NCBI GenBank assembly: GCA_040220895.1
Contig: JAVJVY010000019.1
Location: 62,001 to 126,000, forward strand
DNA length: 64,000 nucleotides
Direction of reading: 5' to 3'
Source of the DNA: UBA11591 sp040220895
GTDB lineage: Bacteria > Bacteroidota > Bacteroidia > Flavobacteriales_E > Vicingaceae
Of the stretch, positions 61,723 to 64,000 are shown piece after piece (position 1 is the first letter of the stretch; each line of letters opens with the position of its first letter). The notes beneath the pieces were generated by a model. It had not been told where the DNA came from, did no database searches, and saw only the letters and a list, made by a program, of their open reading frames with translations. The position numbers and the translations under genes were made by a program.

Positions 61723-62556
61723 ATGACCATTCACCCCATTAACACCGGAAACTTTAAACTGGACGGCGGAGCGATGTTCGGTGTGGTGCCCAAAACATTA
61801 TGGGAACGAACCAATCCGGCCGATGAAAACAACATGTGCACCTGGACCATGAGATGCATGTTGATCGAGGATGGAGACAAGCTTATTCTTATCGATAATG
61901 GTATCGGTAACAAGCAAAGCGATAAATTCTTTAGTCACTATTTTCTGCACGGAGATGAAAGTCTTGAAAGTTCACTGAAGAAAGCCGGTTTTTCTGCAGA
62001 TGAGGTCACGGATGTCTTCCTCACTCATTTGCATTTTGATCATTGCGGAGGCGGAGTTCGTTGGAGCAGTGATCGAAGCAAATATGAGCCCATGTTTAAG
62101 AACGCCATTTATTGGTCGAATAGTTTTCATTGGAAATGGGCCACCGAGCCAAATCCGCGAGAGAAAGCATCGTTCTTGAAAGAGAATATCCTGCCGATGC
62201 AGGACTTTGGTCAGCTGAAATTTGCAGATAAAGAAGCCTTCGACCTGTTCGATTACCTCGAGGTAAACGGGCATACTGATCATCAAATGCTGCCAATGCT
62301 GAACTACAAGGGAAATAAGATCGTCTTTATGGCGGACTTGCTCCCTTCCGTTGGCCATGTACCATTGCCATATGTTATGGGTTATGACACAAGGCCACTG
62401 ATAACGCTCGAAGAAAAAGCGCGATTTTTGGACGAGGCAGCGTCGGGGAAATATATCCTTTTCCTTGAACACGATTCCCTTAACGAGTGTTGCACCGTGG
62501 TTAACACTGAAAAGGGTGTCAGACTAGACAGGACCTTTGATTTTTCAGAGATCTGA
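61723..62556 (+). CDS. MBL-fold metallohydrolase
   Basis: 277 residues. Zinc motif THLHFDHCGG with H102, H104, D106 and H107, further ligands in GHTDHQM and a C-terminal LEHDS. The MRCMLIEDGDKLILIDNGIG opening is shared with lactonase-like and phnP-unrelated members. It hydrolyses an unknown substrate in the cytoplasm. The 3' end overlaps the convergent EEP gene by 12 bases. Confidence 0.88.
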   Translation: MTIHPINTGNFKLDGGAMFGVVPKTLWERTNPADENNMCTWTMRCMLIEDGDKLILIDNGIGNKQSDKFFSHYFLHGDESLESSLKKAGFSADEVTDVFLTHLHFDHCGGGVRWSSDRSKYEPMFKNAIYWSNSFHWKWATEPNPREKASFLKENILPMQDFGQLKFADKEAFDLFDYLEVNGHTDHQMLPMLNYKGNKIVFMADLLPSVGHVPLPYVMGYDTRPLITLEEKARFLDEAASGKYILFLEHDSLNECCTVVNTEKGVRLDRTFDFSEI

Positions 62557-63648
62557 ACGCAGTCCCAAGCGGACCTTCACCGGATAATGATCGGAGATAT
62601 CCGAGTGCATTACTTCATGACTTAGCAGATCAAAGTTTCCATCTGCCAGTATATAATCGATGCGAAGAAATGGGAGTTTGCCATTGTAGGTAGCTCCAAA
62701 TCCATTCCCTTTTTTCCTGAAGCTATCATTCATCTCATCAGAAAGAACACGATATGTATAGGAAGTAGGCGTGTCGTTAAAATCTCCGCACAGTATCACG
62801 GGATAGGGCGAATTTCGCATGTGTTCTTTAACTTTAGCGGCTTGTTGTGCTCTTATAACATATGCCGCACTTAGTTTTTTCAATAGTGTTCCCATCCGGT
62901 CTACATCCTGATTCAACTCATTTCCAACATCGTTCAGGTAGTTATAGTCATCCTTACCCAAATGGACCGATGCCAAATGCGTGTTGTACACTCGCAGTGT
63001 ATCTAAATCAACAAAGAGGTCTGTATAGATGCACACATTGTTTGAACCACCTTGAAATTTAATGCTGCCTTTTCCCACAATCGGGAAAGACGAAAAGGTC
63101 GCAATGCCCCAGTGCTCGGTATTTTTAACGGTTGCGGTGTATTCGACGTGTGCGCTGTACTTTTTTTTAAATTCGAGAATGGTCTCGAGGGTTTTGAAAT
63201 CGTGATTAGGATCGGTGGTGTTAAAAAATTCTTGTAGGCAAATGATGTCCGATTTTGCACGAAGAATGGTCCGCATGATGCGGTCACGGGTTTTTTTATT
63301 TTCGGACCAGTTGTATAAGTCAAAATTTCTGACGTTCAAACTCAATATACTGATGTCATTCTCCCTTTTTTCTTCATCAATATTAAATTCCAAGTGACTG
63401 GGTAATTCAGTAAGTCCAAAAACCATAAAAATAAGCGAGAGCCAGATGTACTTTTTATTGATCAGAAAAGAGCAGATAAACAAAAAGAAATTCAAGGTAA
63501 AAAGTTGAAGAAAACCCAATCCAAGGAGCGAGGGTAAAACCCAATTGCGCGGATCGATGTAGAGCGAAGAAATAGACAATAACAGTAATATTCCCGAGAT
63601 GAGATTCAGCGCCAAAAATGCGCGCGAAAACCATAAACCCTTCTTCAT
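62545..63648 (-). CDS. Endonuclease/exonuclease/phosphatase (EEP) family membrane protein
   Basis: 367 residues. Three N-terminal membrane helices (about 8-95) are followed by an EEP domain with SILSLNVRNFDLYN, IICLQEFF (catalytic Glu), VYNTHLASVHLG, CGDFNDTP and DISDHYPVKV (catalytic His-Asp). Substrates in this family range from DNA to phospholipids; a membrane-linked phosphatase or sphingomyelinase-like role is possible but not shown. It starts seven bases after the downstream ribA gene ends. Confidence 0.85.
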   Translation of the reverse strand: MKKGLWFSRAFLALNLISGILLLLSISSLYIDPRNWVLPSLLGLGFLQLFTLNFFLFICSFLINKKYIWLSLIFMVFGLTELPSHLEFNIDEEKRENDISILSLNVRNFDLYNWSENKKTRDRIMRTILRAKSDIICLQEFFNTTDPNHDFKTLETILEFKKKYSAHVEYTATVKNTEHWGIATFSSFPIVGKGSIKFQGGSNNVCIYTDLFVDLDTLRVYNTHLASVHLGKDDYNYLNDVGNELNQDVDRMGTLLKKLSAAYVIRAQQAAKVKEHMRNSPYPVILCGDFNDTPTSYTYRVLSDEMNDSFRKKGNGFGATYNGKLPFLRIDYILADGNFDLLSHEVMHSDISDHYPVKVRLGLRSDL

Positions 63649-63655
63649 GGTGAAT

Positions 63656-64000
63656 TTAACCCAGCTTTAATATATGACCGAGTTTGTCTCTTTTGGTTTT
63701 AAGGTATGCCTCGTTATGAACATTGGATTCGATCTCTAAAGGAATATTCTCAATTATTTCCAATCCATAGCCAACCAGCCCCGTTCGCTTTTTAGGATTA
63801 TTTGAGAGTAGTCTGATCTTAGACACCCCTAGTTCTCTTAAAATTTGGGCTCCAATACCGTAGTCGCGGGTATCGGGTTTGAAACCGAGTTTGGCGTTGG
63901 CTTCAACGGTATCCATGCCCTCTTCCTGTAACTGGTATGCTTTCAATTTATTTAGCAACCCTATGCCTCTGCCTTCTTGATTCATATAAACAATGACGCC
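63656..64000 (-). CDS. ribA: GTP cyclohydrolase II domain (RibA or RibBA), 5' end outside window
   Basis: The frame runs past the right edge (G-V-I-V-Y precedes the internal Met), so only the C-terminal 114 residues are seen. YMNQEGRGIGLLNKLKAY, then DTVEANAKLGFKPDTRDYGIGAQILRELG and LLSNNPKKRTGLVGYGLEI are signature segments of GTP cyclohydrolase II, which opens GTP in the first step of riboflavin synthesis. Zinc ligands and the N-terminus are missing; in Bacteroidota this domain is commonly fused to RibB, so either symbol may apply. Confidence 0.92.
   Translation of the reverse strand, partial: GVIVYMNQEGRGIGLLNKLKAYQLQEEGMDTVEANAKLGFKPDTRDYGIGAQILRELGVSKIRLLSNNPKKRTGLVGYGLEIIENIPLEIESNVHNEAYLKTKRDKLGHILKLG

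Noticed and set aside
1..64000. Transposase, integrase, phage, toxin-antitoxin, CRISPR or tRNA signatures
   Set aside because: I looked through the gene list and gaps for them and found none; the glycan and repair genes show no obvious mobile-element borders.

Overview
The window reads as a chromosome segment of a member of the Bacteroidota. The signs are a giant PKD-repeat surface protein ending in a type B T9SS sorting domain, TAnnTTTG-type -7 promoter boxes, a Rho factor with a long charged insertion, Bacteroidota-specific families (DUF4293, DUF4199, BT0820-like HAD, LptD next to an amidase and an MCE protein), and few Shine-Dalgarno sites. I cannot place it below phylum level. It is gene-dense. 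I see no tRNA, rRNA, CRISPR array, insertion sequence, prophage or dedicated defence island, and no gene-free stretch exceeds 300 bases.

Layout. 1-7.2 kb: end of the large secreted adhesin-like protein, facing two envelope proteins with C-terminal SPOR-like domains. 7.3-18.5 kb (minus strand): a tightly packed polysaccharide operon, asnB - glycosyltransferase - wza-like - wzc-like kinase - rfbC - wecA/mraY-like transferase, running by a TTGA stop/start overlap into a first uvrA, then a cupin gene. 18.5-21 kb: dihydrolipoyl dehydrogenase, a duplicated DUF4389 protein and RidA. 21-29 kb: lptD and, divergently, an amidase - MCE - membrane Fe-S - HAD - CCG Fe-S - hypothetical operon joined mostly by 4- to 11-base overlaps. 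29-31.8 kb: an M23 peptidase, a small coiled-coil protein with zapA, and a strong candidate 6S RNA. 31.8-42.6 kb: a second polysaccharide region with several glycosyltransferases, a small Wzz-like protein, two O-antigen polymerase/ligase-like proteins, an acyltransferase, a Wzx flippase and wecB. 42.6-64 kb: mainly housekeeping genes (DUF4293, YfcE-like phosphodiesterase, truA, ABC exporter, second uvrA, ECF sigma factor plus a small protein, nth, bcp, recA, TPR lipoprotein, ettA, DUF6265 lipoprotein, SAM methyltransferase, DUF4159, rsmE, rho, DUF4199, mpl, MBL hydrolase, EEP phosphatase and the end of ribA/ribBA).

Much of the content concerns the cell envelope: LPS insertion (LptD), lipid transport (MCE), peptidoglycan cutting and recycling (amidase, M23, Mpl), division (ZapA) and export of at least one surface glycan. 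The least expected items are the zapA-linked 6S RNA candidate, the SPOR-like domain repeated five times in three proteins (one of which also carries an uncharacterised duplicated domain), two complete UvrA paralogues, start codons lying 5-8 bases after a promoter -7 box, two long dyads in intergenic regions, and an endonuclease III lacking one iron-sulfur ligand. Family assignments rest on motif recognition by eye; no database search was run.
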